A stretch of DNA of 62,195 nucleotides, taken from contig JAFLDX010000002.1 of assembly GCA_017302215.1 (NCBI GenBank), forward strand, positions 1 to 62,195, read 5' to 3'. The first letter of the stretch is position 1, and every line of letters begins with the position of its first letter. The stretch is from Lysobacterales bacterium. GTDB lineage: Bacteria > Pseudomonadota > Gammaproteobacteria > Xanthomonadales > Rhodanobacteraceae. A program made the position numbers and the translations under genes. The notes beneath the pieces are model-generated. The model was not told where the DNA came from. It was given only the letters and a program-made list of their open reading frames with translations, and made no database searches. Positions 9,168-18,483 of this stretch are shown piece after piece.

Positions 9168-9365
9168 GGCTGACTCCGCGGGACGAGGGCTGTGCCGGAT
9201 ACGAGCGCGCCCAGTTTAGCCGTCCGCAGCCGTGCGTGGGTGTGATCGCACGCGCGAAACGGGGCGCCGCGGCGAGCGAGCGGCCGTCTCGCACGGACAT
9301 TCATGCAGCGTCCGCACGGCGCGTTGTGGTTGTCGCGGTCGCCGCCGCACCCGGCGGTTGTCGCC

Positions 9366-10430
9366 TCATCCACCGATGATGCGTGGCTCCGGTTCGAGCG
9401 CGATGCCGAAGCGCGCGCGGACGCCATCGACGACATGCCGCGCGACGTTCCACAGTTCCGCGCCGCTCGCACGGCCGTGGTTGACCAGGACGAGCGCGTG
9501 CTGCGCGGAGACGCCGGCGTCTCCTTCGCGCCAGCCCTTGAGGCCGCAGGCCTCGATCAGCCAGGCAGCCGACAGCTTGACCTGTCCGGCTGCGGCCGGC
9601 CACTGCGGCAGTTCGGGGTGCGCGGCATGCAGCGCGGCCGCCGTATCGGCGTCGACCAGCGGATTCTTGAAGAAGCTGCCCGCATTGCCGATCACGGCGG
9701 GGTTCGGCAGCTTGCGCATGCGCAGGCGCGCGACCGCCTCGGCCACGCGTCGTGGCGTCGGCGGCCCGTCGCCGAGGCGTTCGAGCTCGGTGACGATGCC
9801 GGCGTAGTCGAGGCGCAGGGCCGGCCTGCGGTCGAGGCGGAAATCGACGGCGACGACGAGCAGGCGTTCGGCGTCGCGCTTGAACAGCGAGTCGCGATAG
9901 GCGAATGCGCAATCGTCGCGCGCCAGATGTCGACGCACGCGGTCGCGGCGATCCCACAGATGTACGCCGGCGATCGCGTCGCCGACCTCGACGCCGTAGG
10001 CGCCGATGTTCTGGATCGGCGCGGCACCGACCGTGCCCGGGATCAGGACGAGGTTCTCGAGGCCGGCGAAACCGTGCGCGAGCGACCAGTGCACGAAGTC
10101 GTTCCAGTTCTCGCCGGCGGCGACGCGCACGAGGGCCTGCACGCCGTCGTCCTCGACCACCTCGATGCCGCGCGTGGCCATCGACAGCACGATGCCGGGC
10201 CAGTCGCCGGCGAACAGCAGGTTGCTGCCTTCGCCGAGCACGAGCACGGGGCGTTCGGCAAGACCGCGGAACGCGAAGATTTCCTCGAGCGCCGCATCGT
10301 CGTGGATGTCGACGAGCAGGTCGGCGCGCGCCTTGACGCGAAACGTGTTGCGTCCCTCGAGCGAGGCGTTCTCTACGATCGTCCAGCCGTTGCCGGTGGC
10401 GATCGCCGCATCGGTGCGGTAGCCGCTCAC
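9366..10430 (-). CDS. murB: UDP-N-acetylenolpyruvoylglucosamine reductase
   Basis: MurB reduces UDP-GlcNAc-enolpyruvate to UDP-MurNAc in peptidoglycan precursor synthesis, using FAD and NADPH in the cytoplasm. The 354-residue protein has the FAD-binding [12 protein letters not shown] and [19 protein letters not shown] segments. The catalytic serine lies in [10 protein letters not shown], and the last conserved patch is [11 protein letters not shown]. The length matches the E. coli-type enzyme. The start is taken as GTG 10430 because it forms a 4-base GTGA overlap with the pyrD stop and fits the MurB N terminus. A longer reading from 10472 would run deep into pyrD. Confidence 0.93.
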   Translation of the reverse strand: MSGYRTDAAIATGNGWTIVENASLEGRNTFRVKARADLLVDIHDDAALEEIFAFRGLAERPVLVLGEGSNLLFAGDWPGIVLSMATRGIEVVEDDGVQALVRVAAGENWNDFVHWSLAHGFAGLENLVLIPGTVGAAPIQNIGAYGVEVGDAIAGVHLWDRRDRVRRHLARDDCAFAYRDSLFKRDAERLLVVAVDFRLDRRPALRLDYAGIVTELERLGDGPPTPRRVAEAVARLRMRKLPNPAVIGNAGSFFKNPLVDADTAAALHAAHPELPQWPAAAGQVKLSAAWLIEACGLKGWREGDAGVSAQHALVLVNHGRASGAELWNVARHVVDGVRARFGIALEPEPRIIGG

Positions 10431-11461
10431 GCGCCGGCGCCCGCGCGCAGGGCGCGCAGCGACTCCACGCATTCACCGACGAGGCCGGGCCCGCGGTAGA
10501 CCATGCCGGTGTAGAACTGCACGAGGCGCGCGCCGGCATCGATCTTGGCACGCGCGTCGGCTCCGCAGAGGATGCCGCCGACGCCGACCAGCGCCAGCCG
10601 CTCGCCGAGACGTCGGTGCATGCCGCAGAGCACGCGCGTCGACGCTGCAAACAAGGGTCGCCCGGACAGTCCGCCGGCTTCGTCGGCGTGCGGCGCGCCG
10701 GCCACGGCATCGCGCGCGATCGTCGTGTTCGTGCAGATGAGTCCGTCGATCGTGCTCGCGAGCAGCACGTCGGCGATCGCGTCGAGTTCGGCCTCGACGA
10801 GATCGGGGGCGATCTTGAGCAGGATCGGCTTGCGCGCGCCGTGCACGCCGGCGAGGCGCTCGCGCGCATCGCCGAGTTCGCCGAGCAGGCGGCGCAGGGC
10901 ATCCTCGCCCTGCAGGTCGCGCAGACCCTGCGTGTTCGGCGAGGAAATGTTGATCGTCACGTAGCTCGCGCGCGCGTAGGCGCGTTCGAGACAGTACAGA
11001 TAGTCGTCGACGGCGCGCTCGTTCGGCGTGTCCTTGTTCTTGCCGATGTTGATGCCGAGCACACCGGTCCAGCGCGCCCGCTCGGCGTTCGCGACGAGGG
11101 CGTCGACGCCGGCGTTGTTGAAGCCGAGCCGGTTGATCACGGCCTCGTGGCCGGGCAGGCGGAACATGCGCGGCTTCGGGTTGCCGGGCTGTGCGCGCGG
11201 CGTGGTCGTGCCGACCTCGATGAAGCCGAAGCCGAGCGCGGCGAGCGCGTCGACGTGGTCGGCATTCTTGTCGAGGCCGGCGGCGAGGCCGACCGGATTG
11301 GTGAAGTCGATGCCGAATGCACGCACCGGCAGCGCGGCCGGGCGCAGCGCGAGCAGCGGATTCGTGCCGCTGCGCCAGGCCGCCTCGATCGCCTTGAGCG
11401 ACAGCGCGTGGGCACGTTCCGCGTCGAGGCGGAACAACAGGGACCTCGCCAGCGCGTACAC
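10427..11461 (-). CDS. pyrD: Dihydroorotate dehydrogenase (quinone)
   Basis: PyrD oxidises dihydroorotate to orotate in pyrimidine biosynthesis, passing electrons to membrane quinone (class 2). The 344-residue protein starts with the amphipathic [12 protein letters not shown] membrane-contact helix. It then shows [41 protein letters not shown], the [14 protein letters not shown] catalytic-loop region, and GGLSGRPLF with phosphate-binding VGVGGI near the end. The start codon is GTG at 11461, 3 bases after the DUF4190 stop, and the stop overlaps the murB start by GTGA. The three genes look like one operon. Confidence 0.95.
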   Translation of the reverse strand: MYALARSLLFRLDAERAHALSLKAIEAAWRSGTNPLLALRPAALPVRAFGIDFTNPVGLAAGLDKNADHVDALAALGFGFIEVGTTTPRAQPGNPKPRMFRLPGHEAVINRLGFNNAGVDALVANAERARWTGVLGINIGKNKDTPNERAVDDYLYCLERAYARASYVTINISSPNTQGLRDLQGEDALRRLLGELGDARERLAGVHGARKPILLKIAPDLVEAELDAIADVLLASTIDGLICTNTTIARDAVAGAPHADEAGGLSGRPLFAASTRVLCGMHRRLGERLALVGVGGILCGADARAKIDAGARLVQFYTGMVYRGPGLVGECVESLRALRAGAGA

Positions 11462-11464
11462 CGA

Positions 11465-11758
11465 TCAGCTCGCCGAGAGCAGGCCGACGCCGATCGCCAG
11501 GGCGAGCACGATGGCGATCAGCACGAGCACGCAGAACGCGATCTGGACATAACCGAGCACGAGGCCGGCAATGGCCAGGCCGTCGCCCTCGATGGCCCCG
11601 CGCGGTGCGCGCCGGATCTCGCCGCGCGCGATGTGGCCGAGGATCACCGCGACGAGCGCGCCGATGAGCGGCAGGAATACCCAGGCGAGGATGCCGAAGA
11701 TGAGGCTCGCGACGGCACTTCCACTGGTCTGTGCAGGAATCGTCCGGATTTCGTTCAT
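11465..11758 (-). CDS. DUF4190-type small membrane protein
   Basis: A 97-residue protein with two hydrophobic spans, about residues 15-40 (VASLIFGILAWVFLPLIGAL) and 62-92. Between them is HIARGEIRRAPRGAIEGDG, followed by LAIAGLVLGY. The G-HIA-G-I and GDGLAIAGLVLGY pattern is that of DUF4190 proteins, which are short integral membrane proteins of unknown function. It is the first gene of the operon with pyrD and murB, separated from pyrD by 3 bases. Co-transcription with a membrane-associated dehydrogenase gives no direct clue to its job. Confidence 0.75.
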   Translation of the reverse strand: MNEIRTIPAQTSGSAVASLIFGILAWVFLPLIGALVAVILGHIARGEIRRAPRGAIEGDGLAIAGLVLGYVQIAFCVLVLIAIVLALAIGVGLLSAS

Positions 11759-11877
11759 GCACGCAGTCTACCGTTCACCGGCGCTGCGCGGCAGCGGCCG
11801 GTTCCGGCCGGACTGGCGCCGGCGCGCCGCGGCGGGCATCGGTACGGCTCTCGACCGGTCGCGGCCAAGCCTTCCGG

Positions 11878-13410
11878 TCAGAGCTCGAACCGGATGCCCT
11901 GGGCGAGCGGCAGCGCGTCGGAGTAGTTGATCGTGTTGGTCTGCCGGCGCATGTAGGCCTTCCAGGCATCGGAACCCGATTCGCGGCCGCCGCCGGTTTC
12001 CTTCTCGCCGCCGAACGCGCCGCCGATCTCGGCGCCCGAGGTGCCGATGTTGACGTTCGCGATGCCGCAGTCCGAGCCGGCCGCGGACAGGAACTGCTCG
12101 GCGGCCTTGAGGCTGCCGGTGAAGATCGACGACGACAGGCCCTGCGGCACGCCGTTCTGCATGGCGATCGCCTCGTCGAGCGTCGAATACTTCATGACAT
12201 AGAGGATCGGCGCGAAGGTTTCGTGCTGGACCACCGCATCGCTGTTGTTCAAGCCGGTGACGATCGCCGGCAGGACGAAATTGCCGGGCCGGTCGAGCGC
12301 GGTGCCACCGGTCTCGACCGTGCCGCCGCTGGCCTTTGCCTGCGCGATCGCGGCGAGGAACTGCTGCACCGCGCCGTGGCTGTTGAGCGGCCCCATCAGG
12401 TTGGCCGGGTCGGTCGGGTCGCCGATGCGCCCCTCGACCTGCCGGTAGGCCTTGACCAGGGTGGCGACGACGTCGGCGTAGATCGATTCGTGCACGAGGA
12501 GCCGGCGCGTCGTCGTGCAGCGCTGGCCGGCCGTGCCGACCGCGCCGAACACGATGCCCGGTATCGCGAGCTTCAGGTCGGCGCTCGCGTCGAGGATGAT
12601 CGCGTTGTTGCCGCCGAGCTCGAGCAGCGAGCGACCCATGCGGCGCGCCACGCGCTCGCCGACCGTGCGCCCGACCTGGGTCGAACCGGTGAAGCTGATC
12701 AGCGGGATGCGCGTATCGTCGACGAAGGCCTGCGCGAGGTCGATGCCGGCGTCGTTGATCAGGAAGAAGATGTCCGGGAAGCCACCGGCCTTCAGCGCCT
12801 CGTTGCAGATCTTCATCGAGGCGACCGCGGTCAGCGGTGTCTTGTTCGACGGCTTCCAGATGCAGATGTCGCCGCAGACGCCGGCGAGGAACGCGTTCCA
12901 CGCCCACACCGCGACCGGGAAGTTGAATGCGCTGATGATGCCGACCAGGCCGAGCGGATGGTACTGCTCGTACATGCGGTGGCCGGGGCGTTCCGAGTGC
13001 ATCGTGTAGCCGTACAGCATGCGGCTCTGGCCGACTGCGAAGTCGGCGATGTCGATCATCTCCTGCACTTCGCCGTCACCCTCGGGCTTCGATTTGCCCA
13101 TCTCGAGCGCCACCAGCGAGCCCAGCGCGTCCTTGTGCGTGCGCAGCGCGTCGCCGCACAGGCGGATCGCCTCGCCGCGGCGCGGCGCCGGCGTCGTGCG
13201 CCAGACCTTGAACGCGGCCTGCGCGCGCGCGATCACCGTCTCGTAATCGGCCGCGCTCGAGGCGTGCACCTCGGCGATCAGCGTGTTCGTGGTCGGATTG
13301 ACCGATTGCAGCACGCCGGCATCGGTCGTCGTCGACCACTCGCCGTCGCCGAGATAGGTGCCGGAATTGCTCGCGCCGAGGCCGAGTGCCGCGAGGAGGG
13401 AATTCGCCAT
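11878..13410 (-). CDS. Aldehyde dehydrogenase, ALDH7 / aminoadipate-semialdehyde type
   Basis: A 510-residue NAD(P)-dependent aldehyde dehydrogenase of the ALDH7 family (antiquitin/AmaB), which oxidises 2-aminoadipate semialdehyde during lysine degradation. The catalytic cysteine lies in [13 protein letters not shown], a signature of this family, and the general-base glutamate in [11 protein letters not shown]. Cofactor contacts are in [11 protein letters not shown] and FTGSTQVGR. The C-terminal half has [19 protein letters not shown], also typical of ALDH7. No other lysine-degradation gene is adjacent, so the physiological substrate is inferred from family only. ATG 13410 is chosen to match family length; the frame stays open upstream without resemblance to ALDH7. 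Confidence 0.88.
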   Translation of the reverse strand: MANSLLAALGLGASNSGTYLGDGEWSTTTDAGVLQSVNPTTNTLIAEVHASSAADYETVIARAQAAFKVWRTTPAPRRGEAIRLCGDALRTHKDALGSLVALEMGKSKPEGDGEVQEMIDIADFAVGQSRMLYGYTMHSERPGHRMYEQYHPLGLVGIISAFNFPVAVWAWNAFLAGVCGDICIWKPSNKTPLTAVASMKICNEALKAGGFPDIFFLINDAGIDLAQAFVDDTRIPLISFTGSTQVGRTVGERVARRMGRSLLELGGNNAIILDASADLKLAIPGIVFGAVGTAGQRCTTTRRLLVHESIYADVVATLVKAYRQVEGRIGDPTDPANLMGPLNSHGAVQQFLAAIAQAKASGGTVETGGTALDRPGNFVLPAIVTGLNNSDAVVQHETFAPILYVMKYSTLDEAIAMQNGVPQGLSSSIFTGSLKAAEQFLSAAGSDCGIANVNIGTSGAEIGGAFGGEKETGGGRESGSDAWKAYMRRQTNTINYSDALPLAQGIRFEL

Positions 13411-13603
13411 GGATGGACTCCGTTCGGATACCGCAGGCCCAGGGCCCAAGGCAGGGGCCTGCGAGGGACGCGGCATGCGGTCGCCTGCGAAGGCGCCGGG
13501 CCGCGCGAAAGCCGTCGAGTCTAGCCGATCGGCGCGGTCAGGCCGAGTGCCGGCGGGGGCCGGCAGGATTGCCCGCCTGCGACAAAGCGCGCGCACGCGC
13601 ACG

Positions 13604-13632
13604 TTGGATCGACATGCCGGTGTCCCTATCAT
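13604..13632 (+). promoter_or_regulatory. Putative sigma70 promoter of the azurin gene
   Basis: TTGGAT at 13604-13609 and TATCAT at 13627-13632 are separated by 17 bases, the optimal spacing. This would start transcription near 13639, leaving an approximately 60-base leader before the azurin ATG. It is one of the few places in the window where both hexamers are recognisable. Confidence 0.55.
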
Positions 13633-13700
13633 TGTCGAACCGGTGGAGCCCGCTGCAGCCATGCGCGGCCGGTTCCGCACCCTTTCGCAAGGAGTTCGCC

Positions 13701-14144
13701 ATGATCCGCACATTCGCCGTCGCCGCCTCGCTGCTGTTCGCCTCGTCGTCCGTGTTCGCGGCCTGTTCGGTCGACATCGAGGGCAACGACGCGATGCAGT
13801 TCAACCTGAAGACGATCGACGTCGCCAAGAGCTGCAAGGACTTCACGGTCAACCTCAAGCACGTCGGCAAGATGGCCAGGAACGTCATGGGCCACAACTG
13901 GGTACTGACGACCACGGCGGACATGCAGGCAGTGGCCACCGACGGCCAGACGGCCGGTCTCGACAAGGACTACCTCAAGGCCGGCGATGCGCGCGTCATC
14001 GCACACACCAAGGTGATCGGCGGTGGCGAGACCACGTCGGTGACGTTCCCGGTGTCGAAGCTCGCCGCCGGTACCGCTTACACGTACTTCTGCTCGTTCC
14101 CCGGCCACTGGGGTCTCATGAAGGGCACCCTCGCGGTCAAGTGA
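13701..14144 (+). CDS. azu: Azurin (periplasmic blue copper protein)
   Basis: Azurin is a small periplasmic electron carrier. The 147-residue precursor has a Sec signal peptide ([20 protein letters not shown]) followed by mature ACSVDIEG. All copper ligands are visible: the His in GHNWVL, and Cys, His and Met in [14 protein letters not shown]. The two cysteines ACSV and SCKDF would form the conserved disulfide. The start is fixed by an AAGGAG ribosome-binding site at 13689-13694 and by the signal peptide. The in-frame extension to 13386 has no support. Likely partners are c-type cytochromes or peroxidases, none of which is in the window. Confidence 0.95.
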   Translation: MIRTFAVAASLLFASSSVFAACSVDIEGNDAMQFNLKTIDVAKSCKDFTVNLKHVGKMARNVMGHNWVLTTTADMQAVATDGQTAGLDKDYLKAGDARVIAHTKVIGGGETTSVTFPVSKLAAGTAYTYFCSFPGHWGLMKGTLAVK

Positions 14145-14207
14145 GGCTTGGATCGACTCGGCACGGTCGGGTCGTTATGGGAGAATCCGGGGCCGTCCGC
14201 ACAGCAC

Positions 14208-14284
14208 GGCCCCGTAGCTCAGCTGGATAGAGCGCGCCCCTCCTAAGGGCGAGGTCGCCCGTTCGAATCGGGCCGGGGTCGCCA
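14208..14284 (+). tRNA. tRNA-Arg (anticodon CCT)
   Basis: A 77-base cloverleaf can be folded by eye. The acceptor stem GGCCCCG pairs with CGGGGTC through one G-T pair. The D arm is GCTCAGCTGGATAGAGC, the anticodon stem is CGCCC/GGGCG with loop CTCCTAA giving anticodon CCT (reads AGG), and the T arm is GCCCG-TTCGAAT-CGGGC. The discriminator G is followed by an encoded CCA. A palindromic repeat array begins directly after the CCA. Confidence 0.95.
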
Positions 14285-14735
14285 TCCTCCGCTCTACGCA
14301 GAGCCGAGTTCGCTCGGCTCCTGCGTCACGACACAAGGCAGCGGAGCAAGCTCCGCTCTACGTAGAGCCGAGCTCGCTCGGCTCTCACGTCACGACACAA
14401 GGCAGCGGAGCAAGCTCCGCTCTACGGTAGACGACTCGTCCCAAGGCAGCGGAGCAAGCTCCGCTCTACGTAGAGCCGAGCTCGCTCGGCTCCTGCGTCA
14501 CGACACAAGGCAGCGGAGCAAGCTCCGCTCTACGTAGAGCCGAGCTCGCTCGGCTCCTGCGTCACGACACAAGGCAGCGGAGCAAGCTCCGCTCTACGTA
14601 GAGCCGAGCTCGCTCGGCTCCTGCGTCATGACACAAGGCAGCGGAGCAAGCTCCGCTCTACGTAGAGCCGAGCTCGCTCGGCTCCTGCGTCATGACACAA
14701 GGCAGCGGAGCAACCGCCGCTCCACGGAGCAGCGC
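14285..14735. repeat. GTAG-type palindrome array A, 64-base period
   Basis: This 450-base stretch without a gene consists of seven copies of a 64-base unit. Copies of the AGCGGAGCAAGCTCCGCT palindrome start at 14340, 14404, 14448, 14512, 14576, 14640 and 14704. The 14404-14448 interval is only 44 bases because a half-unit is missing, and the last copy is degenerate. Each unit holds two palindromes with opposed GTAG ends that meet head to head (CTCTACGTAGAG): one with stem AGCGGAG, one with stem GCCGAGC. The remaining 16 bases are a conserved linker (CTGCGTCACGACACAA). It lies between the tRNA-Arg and the convergent carboxyltransferase gene. The GTAG end and stem-loop resemble the GTAG elements described in Stenotrophomonas. 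Confidence 0.9.
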
Positions 14736-14740
14736 CGTCT

Positions 14741-16348
14741 TCACATCCGGAACACGCCGAACCGCCCCGGTTCGATCGGTGCATTGAGGCTGGCCGAGAT
14801 CGCGAGGCCGAGCACGCGGCGCGTGTCGGCCGGGTCGATGACGCCGTCGTCCCACAGGCGCGCGCTGGCGTAGTAAGGATGGCCCTGGTGCTCGTACTGG
14901 TCGCGGATCGGCGCCTTGAAGGCGGCTTCCTCGTCCGCGCCCCAGGTCTTGCCCGCCGCTTCGAGTCCGTCGCGCCTGACCGTGGCGAGCACGCTCGCGG
15001 CCTGCTCGCCACCCATCACGCTGATGCGCGCATTCGGCCACATCCACAGGAAGCGCGCGCCGTAGGCGCGTCCGCACATCGCGTAATTGCCGGCGCCGAA
15101 GCTGCCGCCGGTGACGACGGTGAACTTCGGCACGTGCGAGCAGGCGACCGCGGTGACCATCTTGGCCCCGTCCTTGGCGATGCCGGCGTTCTCGTACTTG
15201 CGCCCGACCATGAAGCCGGTGATGTTCTGCAGGAACACCAGCGGCACGTTGCGCTGGTTGCACAGCTCGATGAAATGCGCGCCCTTCAGCGCGCTCTCGG
15301 CGAACAGGATGCCGTTGTTGGCGACGATGCCGACCGGATAGCCGTGGATGTGGGCGAAGCCGGTCACGAGGGTCTTCGCGTAGCGCGCCTTGAATTCGTC
15401 GAACTCCGAGCCGTCGACGATGCGCGCGATCAGTTCGCGGATGTCGAACGGGATGCGCGTGTCGCGCGGCACGATGCCGTAGATCTCTTCGGCCGGGTAG
15501 CGCGGCTCGCGCGGCTCGACGACCGCGAGCGGCACGCGCTTCACGCGATTGAGGCGGCCGACCACGTCGCGCGCGATCGCGAGTGCGTGCGCGTCGTTCT
15601 CGGCGAAGTGGTCGGCGACGCCCGAGACCGACGTATGCACATCGGCCCCGCCAAGCGATTCGGCGTCGACGACCTCGCCGGTCGCGGCCTTCACCAGCGG
15701 CGGGCCGCCGAGGAAGATCGTGCCCTGTTCGCGCACGATGATCGTCTCGTCGCTCATCGCCGGAACATACGCGCCGCCGGCCGTGCACGAACCCATGACC
15801 ACGGCGATCTGGGCAATGCCGAGCGCGCTCATGCGCGCCTGGTTGTAGAAGATGCGGCCGAAGTGCTCCTTGTCGGGAAACACCTCGTCCTGAAGCGGCA
15901 GGAAGGCGCCGCCGGAATCGACGAGGTAGATGCAGGGCAGGCGGTTCTCGAGGGCGATCTCCTGCGCACGCAGGTGCTTTTTGACCGTCATCGGGAAGTA
16001 GGTGCCGCCCTTGACCGTCGCGTCGTTGGCCACGACCACGACCTCGATGCCGCGCACGCGGCCGAGCCCGGTGACGAGTCCGGCACCCGGCGCGGCATCG
16101 TCGTACATGCCGTGCGCGGCCAGCGGCGACAGTTCGAGGAATGGCGAGCCGGGGTCGAGCAGGGCGCGGATGCGCTCGCGCGGGAGCAGCTTGCCGCGCT
16201 CGGTGTGCTTCGCGCGCGCCTTGTCGCCGCCGCCGAGCGCGCTGCGCGCGGTCTGCGCCTTGAGGTCCTCCACCGCGGCGCGCAGCTGCGCGGCATTGGC
16301 TTCGAACGCGGGATCGCGGGAATCGATCTGGCTGGTGATGGCCGTCAT
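14741..16348 (-). CDS. mccB: Acyl-CoA carboxylase carboxyltransferase (MccB-like)
   Basis: This is the biotin-dependent carboxyltransferase subunit most like the beta subunit of 3-methylcrotonyl-CoA carboxylase, an enzyme of leucine catabolism. The 535-residue length, [13 protein letters not shown], the acyl-CoA site region [19 protein letters not shown] with [12 protein letters not shown], and the C-terminal [22 protein letters not shown] are all typical of MccB/LiuB. Carboxybiotin-binding glycines are seen in [16 protein letters not shown]. The biotin-carrying alpha subunit is not in the window, so assignment to methylcrotonyl-CoA over propionyl-CoA or geranyl-CoA rests on family resemblance. 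It is followed directly by palindrome array A. Confidence 0.85.
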   Translation of the reverse strand: MTAITSQIDSRDPAFEANAAQLRAAVEDLKAQTARSALGGGDKARAKHTERGKLLPRERIRALLDPGSPFLELSPLAAHGMYDDAAPGAGLVTGLGRVRGIEVVVVANDATVKGGTYFPMTVKKHLRAQEIALENRLPCIYLVDSGGAFLPLQDEVFPDKEHFGRIFYNQARMSALGIAQIAVVMGSCTAGGAYVPAMSDETIIVREQGTIFLGGPPLVKAATGEVVDAESLGGADVHTSVSGVADHFAENDAHALAIARDVVGRLNRVKRVPLAVVEPREPRYPAEEIYGIVPRDTRIPFDIRELIARIVDGSEFDEFKARYAKTLVTGFAHIHGYPVGIVANNGILFAESALKGAHFIELCNQRNVPLVFLQNITGFMVGRKYENAGIAKDGAKMVTAVACSHVPKFTVVTGGSFGAGNYAMCGRAYGARFLWMWPNARISVMGGEQAASVLATVRRDGLEAAGKTWGADEEAAFKAPIRDQYEHQGHPYYASARLWDDGVIDPADTRRVLGLAISASLNAPIEPGRFGVFRM

Positions 16349-16494
16349 CGCTGCGCACTTCGGAGCGGTGGGGGCCGCATCAGAGCACAGCGGCGCGTGG
16401 CTGGCCAGCGAATGCGCGGGCGTGGTACGGGGAAAATCGCGACCGCGCGATGGGCAGCGCCGCCCGCGGCGGAATGCAGCGCGTTTCGCCGTGC

Positions 16495-16521
16495 GGCACC
16501 GGGCATTGCCTGCCCGGTGCC
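16495..16521 (-). terminator. GC-rich hairpin after the alanine-rich lipoprotein
   Basis: GGCACCGGGCA pairs perfectly with TGCCCGGTGCC around a five-base loop, 17 bases beyond the lipoprotein stop codon. No T-run follows on either strand, so it may act as a weak or factor-assisted terminator or as an mRNA 3' stabiliser. Confidence 0.45.
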
Positions 16522-16537
16522 GATGCGACGCGAAGGA

Positions 16538-17023
16538 TCAGTCCTTCTTGATTTCTTCCTTGGCGGCTTCCTTGGCGTTCTTCGCCGTCTCGGCGACTTC
16601 ATGGCCGACTTCCTTGGCGCCTTCCTTCACTTCGCGGCCGGCCGCCTTGGTGGCGTCCCAGGCTTCCTTCGCGCCTTCCTTGATCGCCTCGCCGGTGGCC
16701 TTGGCGGCGTCCTTGGTCGCGTCGACCGCGTCGGCGGCCTTTTCCTTCGCATTCTCGGCGGCCGCGGCGGCGCTCGCATTGGCGTCGGCGGCGGCTTCCT
16801 GGGTCGCCACGGTCGCGTTGTTCACGGCGGCCGCGGTCGCATCGGCCGCCTTCTGCGCCGCTGCAGCGGCTTCGTCGGCGGCCTTCTTGGTCGCGGCGGC
16901 AGCGTCCTGCGCGGCCTTCTGTGCCGCATCGGCGGCTTGCTTGGCGCTCTGGTCGGCGTTGTGGTCGCAGGCCGCGAGCGCGGCGGTCAGGGCAGCGGCG
17001 AGCAGGATCTTGGTGAGCTTCAT
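16538..17023 (-). CDS. Alanine-rich helical lipoprotein
   Basis: A 161-residue predicted lipoprotein with a signal peptide MKLTKILLAAALTAALAAC, giving a lipobox L-A-A-C and Cys19 as lipidation site. The mature part is almost only Ala, Lys, Glu, Asp and Thr, arranged in roughly 11-residue repeats such as KAADEAAAAAQKA and KAAGREVKEGAKE. This pattern predicts one long amphipathic helix, as in LEA-like proteins or Lpp-type coiled coils. It has no cysteine or aromatic cluster suggesting catalysis. A structural or stress-protective envelope role is possible but unproven. Low sequence complexity means database similarity alone will be misleading. Confidence 0.75.
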   Translation of the reverse strand: MKLTKILLAAALTAALAACDHNADQSAKQAADAAQKAAQDAAAATKKAADEAAAAAQKAADATAAAVNNATVATQEAAADANASAAAAAENAKEKAADAVDATKDAAKATGEAIKEGAKEAWDATKAAGREVKEGAKEVGHEVAETAKNAKEAAKEEIKKD

Positions 17024-17157
17024 GGGTTTTCCCCTCGAGTGGATGGCGACGGTCGGGACGGATGGCGGGAGCGGCTCGTCGCGATGGCCGCCGCCCGGTA
17101 TACGCAAGCACGAATCATCCGTGTCGCGGCCCGCAACGGCCGCGACGCGGATCGGAA

Positions 17158-18330
17158 TCAGGCGAGCTCGACCGCGATCGCGGTGGCCTCGCCGCCGCCG
17201 ATGCACAGCGAAGCGATGCCGCGCTTGCCGCCGCGCGCCTTGAGGGCGTGCAGCAGGGTCACGACGATGCGCGTGCCCGACGCGCCGATCGGATGGCCGA
17301 GCGCGGTCGCGCCGCCGTTGACGTTGATCTTGTCGTGCGTAATGCCGAGTTCCTTCATCGGCGCCATGGCGACCACCGAGAACGCCTCGTTGACCTCGAA
17401 CAGGTCGACGTCCTCGACCTTCCAGCCGGCCTTTGCCAGCAGCGTCTTGATCGCGCTGACCGGTGCCGTGGTGAACCACTCCGGCTCCTGCGCGTGCGTC
17501 GCGTGGGCGACGATGCGCGCGATCGGCTTCACGCCACGCTTCTGTGCCTCGTCGGCCGACATCAGCACGGTCGCCGCTGCGCCGTCGGAGATGCTCGACG
17601 AACTGGCCGCGGTCACCGTGCCGTCCTTGCGGAACGCGCCCTTGAGCGTGGGGATCTTGCTGATGTCGGACTTGCCGGGCTGCTCGTCGGTAGCGAACTC
17701 GACGTCACCCTTGCGCGTGGCGACCTTCACCGCGACGATCTCGTCGGCGAATGCGCCGGAAGCGATCGCGGCCTGCGCGCGCTTGACCGACTCGATGGTG
17801 TAGGCGTCCTGTGCCTCGCGCGTGAAGCCGAGCTTGTCGGCCGTGGCTTCGGCGAACACGCCCATCGACTGGCCGTCGTACGGATTGGTAAGACCGTCCC
17901 AGGCCATATGGTCGACCAGCTTCGCGTCGCCGTAACGCAGTCCGGGACGCGCCGACACCATGTGCGGGGCATTCGTCATCGACTCCATGCCGCCGGCGAC
18001 GACGACGCTGGCCGAACCGGCCTTGATCAGGTCGTGGCCGAGCATGATCGCCTTCATGCCGGAGCCGCAGACCTTGTTGATCGTCGTGCAGGCGGCCGAC
18101 TTCGGCAGCCCGGCGGCGAGCGCGGCCTGGCGCGCCGGCGCCTGGCCGAGATTGGCCGGCAGCACGCAGCCCATGATGACTTCGGACACGTCGGCGCCGT
18201 CGACGCCGGCCTGGTCGAGTGCCGCCTTGATCGCCGTGGCGCCGAGCGTGGTCGTCGGCACGCCGGTGAACTGGCCGAGCATGGAACCGATCGCGGTGCG
18301 CTTGGCACCGACGATGACGATATCGGACAT
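17158..18330 (-). CDS. Acetyl-CoA C-acetyltransferase (thiolase)
   Basis: A biosynthetic-type thiolase of 390 residues condensing or cleaving acetoacetyl-CoA (AtoB/PhaA group). The acyl-accepting cysteine lies in INKVCGSGMKAIMLG near residue 90. The second-site histidine is in VNGGATALGHPIGASGTRI, and the C-terminal catalytic cysteine lies in ASLCIGGGEATA. It could serve ketone-body use, leucine breakdown together with the nearby carboxyltransferase, or polyhydroxybutyrate synthesis; no phaB or phaC is present here. A second, different thiolase lies at 50273-51469. Confidence 0.9.
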   Translation of the reverse strand: MSDIVIVGAKRTAIGSMLGQFTGVPTTTLGATAIKAALDQAGVDGADVSEVIMGCVLPANLGQAPARQAALAAGLPKSAACTTINKVCGSGMKAIMLGHDLIKAGSASVVVAGGMESMTNAPHMVSARPGLRYGDAKLVDHMAWDGLTNPYDGQSMGVFAEATADKLGFTREAQDAYTIESVKRAQAAIASGAFADEIVAVKVATRKGDVEFATDEQPGKSDISKIPTLKGAFRKDGTVTAASSSSISDGAAATVLMSADEAQKRGVKPIARIVAHATHAQEPEWFTTAPVSAIKTLLAKAGWKVEDVDLFEVNEAFSVVAMAPMKELGITHDKINVNGGATALGHPIGASGTRIVVTLLHALKARGGKRGIASLCIGGGEATAIAVELA

Positions 18331-18483
18331 CGCAAACCTCCAGGGACTTCGGCACGGCCGGCAATGGCCGGTGCCATCGGGAACCGGGAGAGTATGCCAC
18401 GCGGCGGCCCCGGTTCAGGTTGGGCGCCCCTGCTTGACCGTGCGGACGATGGCGCCGAGCATGCGATCTACGGGAGGTGTCGC

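Noticed and set aside
5959-9300. A 1,113-codon open frame suggesting a giant fusion protein
   Set aside because: Its first two thirds are the wrong frame of the DUF1800 gene and are Arg/Pro-rich. Only the part from ATG 7362 is the real DUF1501 gene, which starts with a Tat signal.
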